A stretch of 64,000 bases of DNA from Curtobacterium sp. VKM Ac-1395 (lineage in GTDB: Bacteria > Actinomycetota > Actinomycetes > Actinomycetales > Microbacteriaceae): the NCBI RefSeq assembly GCF_015350975.1, contig NZ_JADKRX010000004.1, positions 186,001 to 250,000 of the forward strand, written 5' to 3'. The notes beneath the pieces were generated by a model that saw nothing but the letters and a program-made list of their open reading frames with translations, had not been told where the DNA came from and made no database searches. Below are positions 1 through 8,768 of this stretch, piece by piece. A program made the position numbers and the translations under genes. Every line of letters begins with the position of its first letter. Within the stretch, counting starts at the first letter, position 1.

Positions 1-198
1 GGCGACGCCCTGCAGTGCGGAGTGGAAGCACGCGGCGTAGCCGGCGGCGAAGAGCTGCTCGGGGTTGGCGCCGTTGCCGGAGCCGCCCATGTCCTTCGGG
101 ATCGCCATGTCGAGGTCGACGCGGCCGTCGCTGGTGGCGACGTGGCCGTTCCGGCCCTCTCCGGTGGAGATGGCTTCTGCGGTGTAGAGGACGTCCAT
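1..198 (-). CDS. ohr: Organic hydroperoxide resistance protein Ohr (C-terminus beyond window)
   Basis: The 66 visible N-terminal residues match the OsmC/Ohr peroxidase family. Ohr reduces organic hydroperoxides in the cytoplasm using a pair of cysteines and dihydrolipoyl proteins. Seen: an opening MDVLYTAEA, then GANPEQLFAAGYAACFHSAL, the Ohr helix with the peroxidatic cysteine at residue 57. The second (resolving) cysteine would lie in the missing part. An AAGGA-type ribosome site precedes ATG 198. It lies 26 bp downstream of ohrR on the same strand, so the two are probably one redox-controlled transcript. Confidence 0.93.
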   Translation of the reverse strand, partial: MDVLYTAEAISTGEGRNGHVATSDGRVDLDMAIPKDMGGSGNGANPEQLFAAGYAACFHSALQGVA

Positions 199-224
199 GG
201 TGGAGGTTCCTTTCCTTCGTGGGG

Positions 225-680
225 TCAGTGGTCCGTCGGCGCCGGGGCGGGCGCAGCGGCGGCGTGCATCGTCTCGGTCAGACGGTGCAGGGTCTGGATG
301 AGCTCGGCGGCGGCACGCTCGTCGGGCAGCCCCGTGCCGGCGGCGATCCGCCCGGGGATGTCGGCGAGCTCGCCCCGGAGGGCACGCCCGCGCTCGCCGG
401 TGGTCACGGTGACGACGCGCTCGTCCGCGCTGCGGCGCTCACGGCGCACCAGGTCCGACTGCTCCATGCGGCGCAGCAGCGGCGACAGGGTGCCGGAGTC
501 GAGCTGCAGGTGCTCCCCGAGGCCCGAGACGGTCTGGTCGCCCTCCACCCACAGGGTGACGAGGACGAGGTACTGCGGGTAGGTCAGCCCCCAGGGCTCG
601 AGCATGGAGCGGTAGGCCTGCGTGGTGGCGCGGGTCGCTGCGTAGAGGGAGAAGCACACCATCTCGTCGGTCACGGGCAT
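225..680 (-). CDS. ohrR: OhrR, MarR-family organic peroxide sensor
   Basis: A 151-residue MarR winged-helix repressor. The N-terminus VCFSLYAATRATTQAYR is the OhrR signature, with the reactive cysteine at residue 9 when translation starts at ATG 680. No second cysteine follows, so it is of the one-Cys type. The recognition region is DSGTLSPLLRRMEQSDLVRRERRSADERVV. Known OhrR proteins release DNA when this cysteine is oxidised by organic peroxides. A further in-frame start 11 codons upstream would add an unsupported extension; ATG 680 puts the cysteine where the family has it. It is divergent from the mevalonate operon and precedes ohr. Confidence 0.92.
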   Translation of the reverse strand: MPVTDEMVCFSLYAATRATTQAYRSMLEPWGLTYPQYLVLVTLWVEGDQTVSGLGEHLQLDSGTLSPLLRRMEQSDLVRRERRSADERVVTVTTGERGRALRGELADIPGRIAAGTGLPDERAAAELIQTLHRLTETMHAAAAPAPAPTDH

Positions 681-697
681 GACTCCACCGTCGCACA

Positions 698-717
698 CAA
701 CCGGGTTGCGCACAACC
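698..717. promoter_or_regulatory. Candidate OhrR operator between ohrR and the mevalonate operon
   Basis: Three CAACC/GGTTG elements interlock here: CAACC-G-GGTTG at 698-708 and GGTTG-CGCA-CAACC at 704-717. The site is 18-37 bp upstream of ohrR, where an autoregulatory operator is expected. It is also about 40 bp upstream of the TAGGCT hexamer (757-762) that probably serves the mevalonate operon. That OhrR is the binder is inference from position. Confidence 0.45.
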
Positions 718-775
718 TTTCCGTGCGCCTGCTGAGCGGTCGCGCAGCGAGGCCGTTAGGCTGACGGGACCAACG

Positions 776-1753
776 ATGACCAGCAACCACCCAGCCTCGG
801 CACGAACGACGACCCCGCGAGTCGGCTCGTCGACGTCCCACGGCAAGACGATCCTGATCGGCGAGCACGCCGTGGTGTACGGCGCACCCGCCCTCGTGCT
901 CCCGGTCAACGACGTCCGGGTCACGGCCACGGTCACGCCCACCCCGGGCAGCAGCGGGCACGGGCTCGAGTCCGCGGTGCACACCGGTCCGCTCGACCTG
1001 GCCCCCGCCGCGGTCCTGCCCACGGTCACGGCGGTCACCGCCACCCTGCGCCACCTCGGCGTCACGGACCAGCACTTCCACGTGCGGGTCGACAGCGACG
1101 TGCCCACCGCCCGCGGCATGGGCTCGAGCGCAGCCGTCGCCGCCGCGGTCACGGCCGCCGTCGCCGACGCCCTCGGGGTGACGCTCGACGCGCAGACCCA
1201 CCACGACCTGATCCAGGAGTGCGAGCGCGTCGCCCACGGTCGGCCGTCCGGACTCGACGCCCGCGGGGTCGTCGCGGACGTGCCCGTCTGGTTCGAGGAC
1301 GGCCACGTCGAGCCCGTCGACGTCACCGGGGAGTTCGTCTTCGTCGTCGCCGACACCGGCGTGCCCGGCCACACCCGCGGCGCCGTCGCCGCCGTCCGCG
1401 AGCACCACGACCGGGCCCCCGCCGAGGTCGATGCGGTGATCGGACAGATCGGCGACCTGGCCCGACGCGCACGGGGGACACTGGTCGACGGCGATGCCCA
1501 GGCGCTCGGTGCCACCATGGACGCCGCGCACGCACTGCTGACCACCCTCGACGTGTCGAGCGACGACCTCGACCGCCTCGTCGGCGCCGCCCGCAGCGCG
1601 GACGCCCTCGGCGCGAAGCTCACGGGCGGTGGACGGGGCGGCTGCGTCCTCACACTCGCCGCCGACGGCGACCACGCGGTCCGGATCGCCGACGCGCTCC
1701 GTGCCGCCGGTGCCACCGCCACCTGGACCACTCGGATCGGAGACCGTGCCTGA
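776..1753 (+). CDS. mvk: Mevalonate kinase
   Basis: GHMP-family kinase of 325 residues that phosphorylates mevalonate to 5-phosphomevalonate. Seen: HGKTILIGEHAVVYG near residue 22, the ATP loop PTARGMGSSAAVAAAV near 110-125, SGLDARGVV near 160, and C-terminal GAKLTGGGRGGCVLTL near 279. First gene of the mevalonate operon. Its stop shares bases with the next ATG (ATGA), implying translational coupling. A TAGGCT hexamer 13 bp before ATG 776 suggests a promoter with a very short leader. Confidence 0.95.
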   Translation: MTSNHPASARTTTPRVGSSTSHGKTILIGEHAVVYGAPALVLPVNDVRVTATVTPTPGSSGHGLESAVHTGPLDLAPAAVLPTVTAVTATLRHLGVTDQHFHVRVDSDVPTARGMGSSAAVAAAVTAAVADALGVTLDAQTHHDLIQECERVAHGRPSGLDARGVVADVPVWFEDGHVEPVDVTGEFVFVVADTGVPGHTRGAVAAVREHHDRAPAEVDAVIGQIGDLARRARGTLVDGDAQALGATMDAAHALLTTLDVSSDDLDRLVGAARSADALGAKLTGGGRGGCVLTLAADGDHAVRIADALRAAGATATWTTRIGDRA

Positions 1754-2751
1754 TGACCGCCACCGCCGTCGCGCACCCCAACATCGCCCTCGTGAAGTAC
1801 TGGGGCAAGGCGGACGCCGACCTCGCGCTGCCCGCGACGGGCAGCGTCTCGATGGGCCTCGACGTCTTCCCGACGACGACCTCCGTCACCCTGCAGGACA
1901 GCCAGGAGGCCCGTGATGCGTTCGTCCTGAACGGTCGCGTCGTCGAGGACGGTCCCCTGACACGCGTCGAGCGGTTCCTCGACCTGGTCCGGGAGCTCGC
2001 GGGGAGCGACGCGCGCGCGTCCGTCGAGTCGACGAACACGGTGCCGACGGGTGCCGGCCTGGCCTCGAGCGCCTCCGGCTTCGCGGCGCTCGCCACCGCG
2101 GCGGCGGCCGCCTACGGCCTCGACCTGTCCGAGCGTGACCTGTCCCGGCTCGCGCGACGCGGATCGGGGTCTGCGACGCGGTCCATCCCCGGCGGGGTGT
2201 CCGTCTGGCACGCGGGCGACGACCAGGGCTCGTTCGCCGAGACGATCCCGGCGCCGCCGATGGCCATGGTCGTCGTGACGATCAACCACGGCCCGAAGGA
2301 GATCGGCTCGCGCGAGGCCATGCGCCGCACGATCGCGACGTCGCCGTTCTACCCGGCGTGGGTGACCTCGACGACCACGACCGTCACCGACATGCTCGAC
2401 GCCTGCGCCGCGGGGGACTTCACCCGCGTGGGCGAGCTCACCGAGAGCAACGCGCTCCGCATGCACGCCACGATCGAGGGCTCGTTCCCGCCCATCCGCT
2501 ACCTCACGGCCCGCAGCGTCGCAGTGTTCGACGCCGTCGCCGAGCTTCGCGCGTCGGGTCTCGAGGCGTACGCCACCGCCGACGCCGGACCGAACGTCGT
2601 CGTGCTCACGAAGCCCGAGGACCGGGGCGCCGTGGCGTCTGCGCTCGGGCACCTGGGCGACGTCATCGAGTCCGGCACGGGACCCGCCGCACGTGTGGTC
2701 CGCTCCGAAGGAACGGGGAGCCAGCCCGTCCAGAAGGAGACCGCCGAGTGA
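1753..2751 (+). CDS. mvaD: Diphosphomevalonate decarboxylase
   Basis: 332-residue GHMP enzyme converting 5-diphosphomevalonate to isopentenyl diphosphate with ATP and loss of CO2. Seen: AHPNIALVKYWGKADADLALP at the N-terminus, the signature of this decarboxylase, the ATP loop TGAGLASSASGFAALA near residue 100, and DAGPNVVVLT near 278 carrying the catalytic aspartate. It overlaps mvk by ATGA upstream and the phosphomevalonate kinase by GTGA downstream. It makes IPP directly, so the operon is complete up to IPP. Confidence 0.95.
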   Translation: MTATAVAHPNIALVKYWGKADADLALPATGSVSMGLDVFPTTTSVTLQDSQEARDAFVLNGRVVEDGPLTRVERFLDLVRELAGSDARASVESTNTVPTGAGLASSASGFAALATAAAAAYGLDLSERDLSRLARRGSGSATRSIPGGVSVWHAGDDQGSFAETIPAPPMAMVVVTINHGPKEIGSREAMRRTIATSPFYPAWVTSTTTTVTDMLDACAAGDFTRVGELTESNALRMHATIEGSFPPIRYLTARSVAVFDAVAELRASGLEAYATADAGPNVVVLTKPEDRGAVASALGHLGDVIESGTGPAARVVRSEGTGSQPVQKETAE

Positions 2752-3836
2752 TCGAGTTCCGCGCCCACGGCAAGTTGTTCGTTGCCGGAGAGTACGCCGT
2801 CGTCGAGCCCGGGCAGCCGTCCGTGCTCATCGCCCTCGACCGCGCCATCACGGCCACCGTCGCCGAGGGCCACGGCGCCGGCAGCGTGCACTCCGAGGAG
2901 TACGGACACCTGCCGCTGACGTGGACCCGCGCCGAGGACGGCCTGGCGCTCGACCGCGAGCACCACCCCTACGACTACGTGATGGCGACGATCGACCTCG
3001 TCGAGAAGCTCCGTGCCGAGCTCGGGATCGAACCGCGCTTCCACGACCTGCGCATCATGAGCCAGCTCGACGACGCCAGCGGGCGCAAGTTCGGCCTCGG
3101 GTCGTCCGCCGCCGTGACCGTCGCGACCGTCGGTGCCCTCGACCGCTTCTACGGCCTCGGGCTGACCCAGCGCCAGCGCTTCCAGACGGCCCTGCTCGCC
3201 ACCATCCGGGTGAACCCCCGCGCGTCCGGTGGTGACCTCGCCGCGAGCACCTTCGGCGGGTGGCTCCGCTACAGCGCCCCGGACCGCGAGCGCCTCGCCG
3301 AGCACCTCGAGACCCGCACCGTGTCCGAGATCCTGCACGACGCCGACGCGTGGGAGGGCTTCGACGTCGAACGCCTGCCCGAGCCCGAGGACCTGCGGCT
3401 GCTCGTCGGCTGGACCGGCTCGCCGGCGTCCACCACGAAGCTCGTCGGTGCCGTGCGTCGGCACCGCAACGGCGGCTACGCGACGTTCCTCGACGACAGC
3501 CGCAGCTGCGTCGACGACCTGACGACGGGCCTCCAGACCGGCGACGCCGAGCGCACGCTCGACGCGCTCCGCCGCGCCCGCGGACTCATGCAGCGACTCG
3601 GCGACTCCGTCGGGTCGAGCATCGAGACCGACCGCCTGACCACGCTCTGCGACGTCGTCGAGCGAGCGGGCGGGGCGGCCAAGCCGTCCGGTGCCGGCGG
3701 CGGCGACTGCGGCATCGCGCTCGTCCCCGCGGACGGCGACATCCCGAGCATCCTCCGCGAGTGGGAGGCCCACGACATCCGGCACCTCACCATCGCCGTG
3801 CAACCCCCGGAAGGCCCCCTCGATGCACACCGCTGA
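2748..3836 (+). CDS. mvaK2: Phosphomevalonate kinase
   Basis: 362-residue GHMP kinase making 5-diphosphomevalonate. Seen: FRAHGKLFVAGEYAVVEPGQPS at the start, RKFGLGSSAAVTVATVGALD near residue 116, SGGDLAASTFGG near 160 and KPSGAGGGDCGIAL near 311, the full set for this family. The start is GTG 2748, overlapping the mvaD stop by four bases. The order kinase-decarboxylase-kinase matches Streptomyces mevalonate clusters, except that those normally place a type II IPP isomerase gene next, which is missing here. Confidence 0.94.
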   Translation: MIEFRAHGKLFVAGEYAVVEPGQPSVLIALDRAITATVAEGHGAGSVHSEEYGHLPLTWTRAEDGLALDREHHPYDYVMATIDLVEKLRAELGIEPRFHDLRIMSQLDDASGRKFGLGSSAAVTVATVGALDRFYGLGLTQRQRFQTALLATIRVNPRASGGDLAASTFGGWLRYSAPDRERLAEHLETRTVSEILHDADAWEGFDVERLPEPEDLRLLVGWTGSPASTTKLVGAVRRHRNGGYATFLDDSRSCVDDLTTGLQTGDAERTLDALRRARGLMQRLGDSVGSSIETDRLTTLCDVVERAGGAAKPSGAGGGDCGIALVPADGDIPSILREWEAHDIRHLTIAVQPPEGPLDAHR

Positions 3837-4902
3837 CAAGACCACCACCCAGACCCCGATCCCGACCCGCTGGGTCGGACCGATCCGGGTCAGCGGCAAC
3901 GCGGTCGAGGGTGAGCACGAGGTCCCGCTCGCCACGTACGAGTCGCCGCTGTGGCCCTCCGTCGGCCGCGGTGCCCGCATCTCCCGCATGGTCGAGGGCG
4001 GCATCGTCGCGACGGTCGTCGACGAGCGGATGACCCGCTCGGTCGTCGTGCGGGCTTCGAGCGCCGCTGCCGCGCACATGGCCACGGGTCGGATCCTGGC
4101 GCGCCAGGCCGAGCTCGAGCAGGTCGTCGTCGGGCAGAGCCGGTTCGCCAAGCTCATCGAGGTGCACCCGGAGATCGTCGGGGACCTGCTGTTCCTGCGC
4201 TTCGCGTTCACCACGGGCGACGCCTCGGGCCACAACATGGTGACGCAGGCCGCGGACACGCTGCTGCCGACGATCCTGGCCTGGGAGCCGGAGCTGTCGT
4301 ACGTGTCGATCTCGGGCAACTTCTGCTCCGACAAGAAGGCCACGGCGGTGAACGGCATCCGCGGGCGCGGGCGGCACACGATCGCCGAGATCGTCCTGCC
4401 CGGCATGGTCGTCGAGCGCTTCCTGAAGTCCTCCACCGAGCGGATCGTGGAGCTGAACACCGCGAAGAACCTGGTCGGGTCGACGATCGCCGGGGCCCTG
4501 CGCTCCGCGAACGCCCACTACGCGAACATGCTCCTCGGCTTCTACCTGGCCACCGGGCAGGACGCCGCCAACATCGTCGAGGGCTCGCAGGGCATCACCT
4601 TCGCCGAGGCCCGTGGCGACGACCTGTACTTCTCCTGCTCGCTGCCGCACCTCATCGTCGGCACGGTGGGCAACGGCAAGGGCAACGACCTGCCCGTCGT
4701 CGAGGACGCCCTGGTGCGCCTCGGCTGCCGTGAGGACCGCGAGCCCGGCCTCAACGCACGACGACTCGCCGGCCTCTGCGCCGCGACCGTGCTCTGCGGC
4801 GAGCTGTCCCTGCTCGCCGCGCAGACCAACCCCGGTGAACTCATGGCGGCGCACGTCGCGATGGAACGTGCCGGATCGACGAAGGGCGGCGACGCAGCAT
4901 GA
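3823..4902 (+). CDS. mvaA: Hydroxymethylglutaryl-CoA reductase, class I catalytic domain
   Basis: 359-residue soluble HMG-CoA reductase producing mevalonate. Motifs fit class I: EGGIVATVVDERM near residue 57 (catalytic Glu), GDASGHNMVTQAAD near 132, NFCSDKKATAVNGIRGRGR near 168 (catalytic Lys) and ELMAAHVAMERA near the C-terminus (catalytic His). There is no membrane anchor, as in other bacterial class I enzymes. ATG 3823 overlaps the preceding kinase by 14 bases. The typical NMVTQA and DKKA elements leave little doubt about the family. Confidence 0.94.
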   Translation: MHTADKTTTQTPIPTRWVGPIRVSGNAVEGEHEVPLATYESPLWPSVGRGARISRMVEGGIVATVVDERMTRSVVVRASSAAAAHMATGRILARQAELEQVVVGQSRFAKLIEVHPEIVGDLLFLRFAFTTGDASGHNMVTQAADTLLPTILAWEPELSYVSISGNFCSDKKATAVNGIRGRGRHTIAEIVLPGMVVERFLKSSTERIVELNTAKNLVGSTIAGALRSANAHYANMLLGFYLATGQDAANIVEGSQGITFAEARGDDLYFSCSLPHLIVGTVGNGKGNDLPVVEDALVRLGCREDREPGLNARRLAGLCAATVLCGELSLLAAQTNPGELMAAHVAMERAGSTKGGDAA

Positions 4903-6062
4903 GCGCCATCGGCATCCACGACCTGGCGGTCGCGACGGGGCACCACGTGCTCGAACTGGACGACCTGGCCGAACGGCTCGGCGTCGACCCCGCGAAGTAC
5001 CACGTCGGCATCGGGCAGGACGCCTTCAGCGTGCCGGCACCCGACGAGGACATCGTGACGATGGGCGCCGCCGCGGCCAAGCAGGTCATCGACCGGCACG
5101 GCTCCGACGGCATCCGCACGGTGCTCTTCGCCACCGAGTCCGGCATCGACCAGTCCAAGGCCGCCGGCGTCTTCGTGCACGGGCTGCTCGGCCTGCCGCA
5201 GGCCGTCCGCGTCGTCGAGCTGAAGCAGGCCTGCTACGGCGGGGCCGCGGCGCTCCAGCTCGCGCTCGGCATCATCGCGCGGAACCCCGACGAGCGCGTG
5301 CTCGTCATCGCGGCCGACGTCGCCCGCTACGACGTCGACACCGCCGCCGAGCCCACGCAGGGCGCCGGGGCGGTCGCGGTCCTGGTGTCCGCCGACCCCG
5401 ACCTGATCGAGATCGAGCCGCTGTCCGGGCTGTTCACCGCCGACGTCGACGACTTCTGGCGGCCGAACGACCGCTCCACCGCGCTCGTCGACGGGCGGCT
5501 GTCCGTGAGCGCCTACGTCGACGCCTTCATCGGCGCGTGGGACGACCTCGCCGCGCGGGGCGGCCCGGCCTACGAGACGATCGACCGCTTCGTGCACCAC
5601 CAGCCCTTCACGAAGATGGCGCTCAAGGCCCACCGCAAGCTCACCCAGCACGTGGGCGTGCCGTTCGACGAGACCGAGCTGCAGACCGGCTTCACGTACA
5701 ACCGGCAGGTCGGCAACACGTACACGGCGTCGCTCTGGATCGCGCTCGCGGCGGTGCTCGACCTCGACGACGACCTCGACGGCACCCGCATCGGGATGTT
5801 CAGCTACGGCTCGGGCAGCGTCGGGGAGCTCATCACCGGGGTCGTGCGTCCCGGGTACCGCGAGCACCGTCGCCAGGGAGCGGTCCGTGCGGACCTCGAT
5901 GCCCGCGTGCCGCTGACCGTCGACGCCTACCGCGCGCTGCACGCCGACGGCGCGGCGACGAGCGGGGACGTCGACCGTCCGCGCGTGACGGCGGCCCCGT
6001 TCCGGTTCGCCGGCGTCCTCGGCGGCGCACGGCACTACGAGGCGACCACCCCCGCGGCCTGA
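4899..6062 (+). CDS. mvaS: Hydroxymethylglutaryl-CoA synthase
   Basis: 387-residue thiolase-fold enzyme condensing acetyl-CoA and acetoacetyl-CoA, the first committed mevalonate step. The catalytic triad is visible: Glu80 in FATESG, Cys112 in LKQACYGG and His234 in VHHQPFTKMALKAHR, each one residue from the positions known in bacterial MvaS. It overlaps HMG-CoA reductase by ATGA. Last gene of the operon; no thiolase or isomerase follows before the next transcription unit. Confidence 0.95.
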   Translation: MSAIGIHDLAVATGHHVLELDDLAERLGVDPAKYHVGIGQDAFSVPAPDEDIVTMGAAAAKQVIDRHGSDGIRTVLFATESGIDQSKAAGVFVHGLLGLPQAVRVVELKQACYGGAAALQLALGIIARNPDERVLVIAADVARYDVDTAAEPTQGAGAVAVLVSADPDLIEIEPLSGLFTADVDDFWRPNDRSTALVDGRLSVSAYVDAFIGAWDDLAARGGPAYETIDRFVHHQPFTKMALKAHRKLTQHVGVPFDETELQTGFTYNRQVGNTYTASLWIALAAVLDLDDDLDGTRIGMFSYGSGSVGELITGVVRPGYREHRRQGAVRADLDARVPLTVDAYRALHADGAATSGDVDRPRVTAAPFRFAGVLGGARHYEATTPAA

Positions 6063-6120
6063 GCCGCGGGTCTGGAGCACCCCGAGCCTCCCGTATCGTT
6101 GTCATGACGAGTGCGAGGGG

Positions 6121-6582
6121 ATGACGATGCATGACCAGGTCCGCGACCTCGTCGCGTCGCTCCCGCCGGCCCCGCGCCTGTCGGACGTGGTCGACGCCGT
6201 CGCGGGACGCGTCGGCAAACCCGTCCGGGTCGTCGACGTCGACGGACCGGGCTGGGGCGGCCTGACCGCCCTCGTGGCGCAGCACGACCACGAGGCGATG
6301 GTCCTGGTGCCGACCACCGCCCCGCCGCTGTACCGGATGCACTGCGTGCTGCACGAGCTCGGGCACCTGGTCCGCGGGGACACCGGTGCCCCGCCGACGA
6401 CGCAGCTCGGCTTCGACAGCTGGGTCTCCGGCGGGCACGTCTGCCAGCGGTCCCTCGACGACCGGCCGGACCTGGTCGGCGCCGGCGGTGCGGACGAGCA
6501 CTTCGCCGAGGCGTTCGCGTACGACCTCGCGCAGGTGCTGCTCGCCGGCACCGTCGACGCCGACGAGCGGACCTACGGGTAG
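6121..6582 (+). CDS. ImmA/IrrE-like metallopeptidase domain protein
   Basis: 153 residues. The core is HCVLHELGHLVRGD near residue 75, a HEXXH zinc motif, followed by ADEHFAEAFAYDLAQVLL near 121-138 whose glutamate can be the third ligand. This layout is that of small ImmA/IrrE-like proteins, some of which cleave XRE repressors. No XRE repressor gene is adjacent. The stop TAG shares its G with the GTG of the next gene, a membrane protein of a type known to be paired with such peptidases in actinobacteria. GAGGGG precedes ATG 6121. The substrate is unknown. Confidence 0.7.
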   Translation: MTMHDQVRDLVASLPPAPRLSDVVDAVAGRVGKPVRVVDVDGPGWGGLTALVAQHDHEAMVLVPTTAPPLYRMHCVLHELGHLVRGDTGAPPTTQLGFDSWVSGGHVCQRSLDDRPDLVGAGGADEHFAEAFAYDLAQVLLAGTVDADERTYG

Positions 6583-7487
6583 TGGTCGCCCTGCACGCCG
6601 CCACGTTCTGGTGCGCGGCACTGATCTTCCTGCTGCGCGCACGGCACGTGTGGCGGAACCCCCAGGGGCGTGCGACCTGGGCGGCCACGGGCGTCGGCGC
6701 GGTCGGGCTCCTGACGCTCGGGAGCGTCGTGCCCCAGCGGGACCTCGACGCGCTGCTGGGCGGCACGAACGTCATCAACCTCGCGCAGAACCTGCTCGCC
6801 GCCACCGCGTTCTGGCTGATGCTCCGCGCGAGCACGCAGGACCTGCCCGAACGGCCCCTGCTCGCGCGGCCGCTGTCGATCGTCGTGATGCTCGCCGCGT
6901 TCACGGTGCCGTTCCTGTTCATCCAGGACCGCGGCGGCACGGTGTTCACGTTCCTCATCGACGAGCTGCACCAGACGCCGACCTGGCTGTACGGGACGAT
7001 CTACATGTGCGTCGTGGGGGCGCTCGCGGCGTCGACCCTGGTGCGCGGTGTCCTGCGGAGCCCCGGGGCGCTCGTGGTGTTCCGCGTCGGGCTGGTGCTC
7101 GTGCTGGTGGCGAGCGTCGACGAGCTGCTCTCGATGGCGGCCGACCACTTCGGGCTGTTCGACGAGCCGACCCGGGTGGTGCTCCGCTTCCTCTTCGACC
7201 CGCCCTTCTACGTGGGGATCGTGCTCATCGTGGCCGCCATGGCGTCCCTGACCATGCGGCGGTGGAGCCGCGACGCCGAGTACGTCCGCCACGGCCGTCG
7301 GCTGGAGCGCATCGCCCGTCGGCACGGTCTGCGCGGCCGGGGCCGGCGCGGGGACCCGCGCGTGCGGGCCTACGACCTGGTGATCGCGATCCGCGACGCC
7401 GAGGTGCAGGGGCAGACGCTGAGTCCGGCCGAGGCGGGGCAGGTGCGGTCGGTGGAGTCCGTGCTGGCGCGGAGCCTGGTCGGATGA
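6582..7487 (+). CDS. Seven-helix membrane protein of the MAB_1171c-like type
   Basis: 301 residues with about seven hydrophobic segments (roughly 3-20, 30-48, 62-80, 102-120, 137-160, 166-190, 205-224) and a basic cytoplasmic tail of about 75 residues containing AYDLVIAIRDAE. That tail and the helix pattern resemble the actinobacterial family annotated as MAB_1171c putative transporters, which often sits beside ImmA-like peptidases. The GTG start overlaps the peptidase stop by one base, so the two are probably translated together. Transport has not been shown for the family; a membrane sensor or peptidase partner is equally possible. Confidence 0.65.
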   Translation: MVALHAATFWCAALIFLLRARHVWRNPQGRATWAATGVGAVGLLTLGSVVPQRDLDALLGGTNVINLAQNLLAATAFWLMLRASTQDLPERPLLARPLSIVVMLAAFTVPFLFIQDRGGTVFTFLIDELHQTPTWLYGTIYMCVVGALAASTLVRGVLRSPGALVVFRVGLVLVLVASVDELLSMAADHFGLFDEPTRVVLRFLFDPPFYVGIVLIVAAMASLTMRRWSRDAEYVRHGRRLERIARRHGLRGRGRRGDPRVRAYDLVIAIRDAEVQGQTLSPAEAGQVRSVESVLARSLVG

Positions 7488-7500
7488 GCGGGGCGCAGCG

Positions 7501-8727
7501 GTGACGGCGCTCGGCGTGCTCGGGCTGGTGCTCGTGCTGCTCGTGCTGCTGGGCCTGCTCGTCGTCGTCCGGCTCGTCGTGGGGCGGGTCGTGCTGCCCG
7601 GACGGGAGCACTGGACGCCGGTGCTCGCCGTGGACACCGGGTCGATCACGCTGCCGTCGTCGGACGAGACCAGGAGCGTGGGGACGTTCGGGCTGTGGCA
7701 CGGCGGGGGTGCGGGCGCCGGGCACAGCGTGGCCGGGCGCACCGTAGCCGGGCACACGGTCGTCGGGTCGGTGCTCGAGGTCGACGAGGTGCGCGGGACC
7801 GTCCGCCGCGCCGTGCTGGACTCCGTCGGGGACCGTCCCACCGAGGTCCGCTGGACGGGCCACATGCTGCGTGACCCCTCGGTGCTCCGCACCCCGTGGA
7901 ACGAGGTCGACATCCCGACGGCGTTGGGCCCCGCGCCCGCGTGGCAGATCTCGCCGCCGGCCGCCGGTGCGGCCGGTGCGGCCGGTGCCGTCGGCGCCGC
8001 CGTCTCCGTTCCGCCCGGCGCCTCCCGCACTTGGGCGGTCCACGTGCACGGCATCCGCACCACCCGGGTCACCGCGCTCCGCACCGTCCCCGCGGTGACG
8101 GCCCTCGGCTGGACCTCGCTCGTGCCGTCGTTCCGCGGCGACGGCGAAGCCCCGTCGGACACCCCGGCCTCGCACCTCGGCGCGCGGGAGTGGCCGGACG
8201 TCGAGGCCGCCCTCGACCACGCCGTCACCCACGGCGCCGAACGCCTCGTCCTGGTCGGATGGTCGATGGGCGCGACGATCACCCGCGAGCTCCTCGTGCA
8301 CTCGGCGCACCGGGCACGCATCGCCGGGATCGTCCTGGTCGCACCGGCGCTCGACTGGGCGACGACGGTGCAGACGGCCGCTGCACGCTCCGGGCTGCCC
8401 GGCCCCGTCGTCCGCCTGGCGCTCGGGACCATGGCGGCGCCCGGGCTCTGCCGGCTGGTCGGGCTCCGGGCACCGGTCGACGTCCGGGTACTGTCGTGGG
8501 TACGGGACCCGACCGCCCCGCCGCTCGACCACCTGCCGCCGACGCTCGTCGTGCACTCGCCGGGGGACCCGACCGTGCCGTTCCGGCTCAGCGAGCAGTT
8601 CGCGGCGCAGCACCCCGGGACCGTCACGCTCGCGGTCAGCGAGCCGACCGGACACGGCTGGGAGCGGAACCGTGACGCGGCCTGGTTCGACGCGCAGGTC
8701 ACCGGGTGGGGCGCCGCGCTCGACTGA
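7501..8727 (+). CDS. Membrane-anchored alpha/beta hydrolase
   Basis: 408 residues. The N-terminal 30 residues are one strongly hydrophobic anchor. After a variable region with short repeats (GHSVAGRTVAGHTVVG near 76-91, alanine/glycine-rich stretch near 158-170) comes an alpha/beta-hydrolase domain: HVHGIR near 183, nucleophile elbow LVGWSMGA near 253, HSPGDPTVPF near 350 (acid) and TGHGW near 386 (histidine). Substrate not predictable. The start GTG 7501 lies 13 bp after the membrane protein stop, so it may be the third gene of that operon. Weak ribosome site. Confidence 0.8.
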   Translation: MTALGVLGLVLVLLVLLGLLVVVRLVVGRVVLPGREHWTPVLAVDTGSITLPSSDETRSVGTFGLWHGGGAGAGHSVAGRTVAGHTVVGSVLEVDEVRGTVRRAVLDSVGDRPTEVRWTGHMLRDPSVLRTPWNEVDIPTALGPAPAWQISPPAAGAAGAAGAVGAAVSVPPGASRTWAVHVHGIRTTRVTALRTVPAVTALGWTSLVPSFRGDGEAPSDTPASHLGAREWPDVEAALDHAVTHGAERLVLVGWSMGATITRELLVHSAHRARIAGIVLVAPALDWATTVQTAAARSGLPGPVVRLALGTMAAPGLCRLVGLRAPVDVRVLSWVRDPTAPPLDHLPPTLVVHSPGDPTVPFRLSEQFAAQHPGTVTLAVSEPTGHGWERNRDAAWFDAQVTGWGAALD

Positions 8728-8768
8728 TGCGTGCGCTCCGGCGGCCCGGCGCCGACAGGCGGTTTCCG

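Noticed and set aside
439..2652. A 737-codon open frame antisense to the mevalonate genes
   Set aside because: Low-complexity composition, no family match, and the plus strand has overlapping well-defined enzymes.
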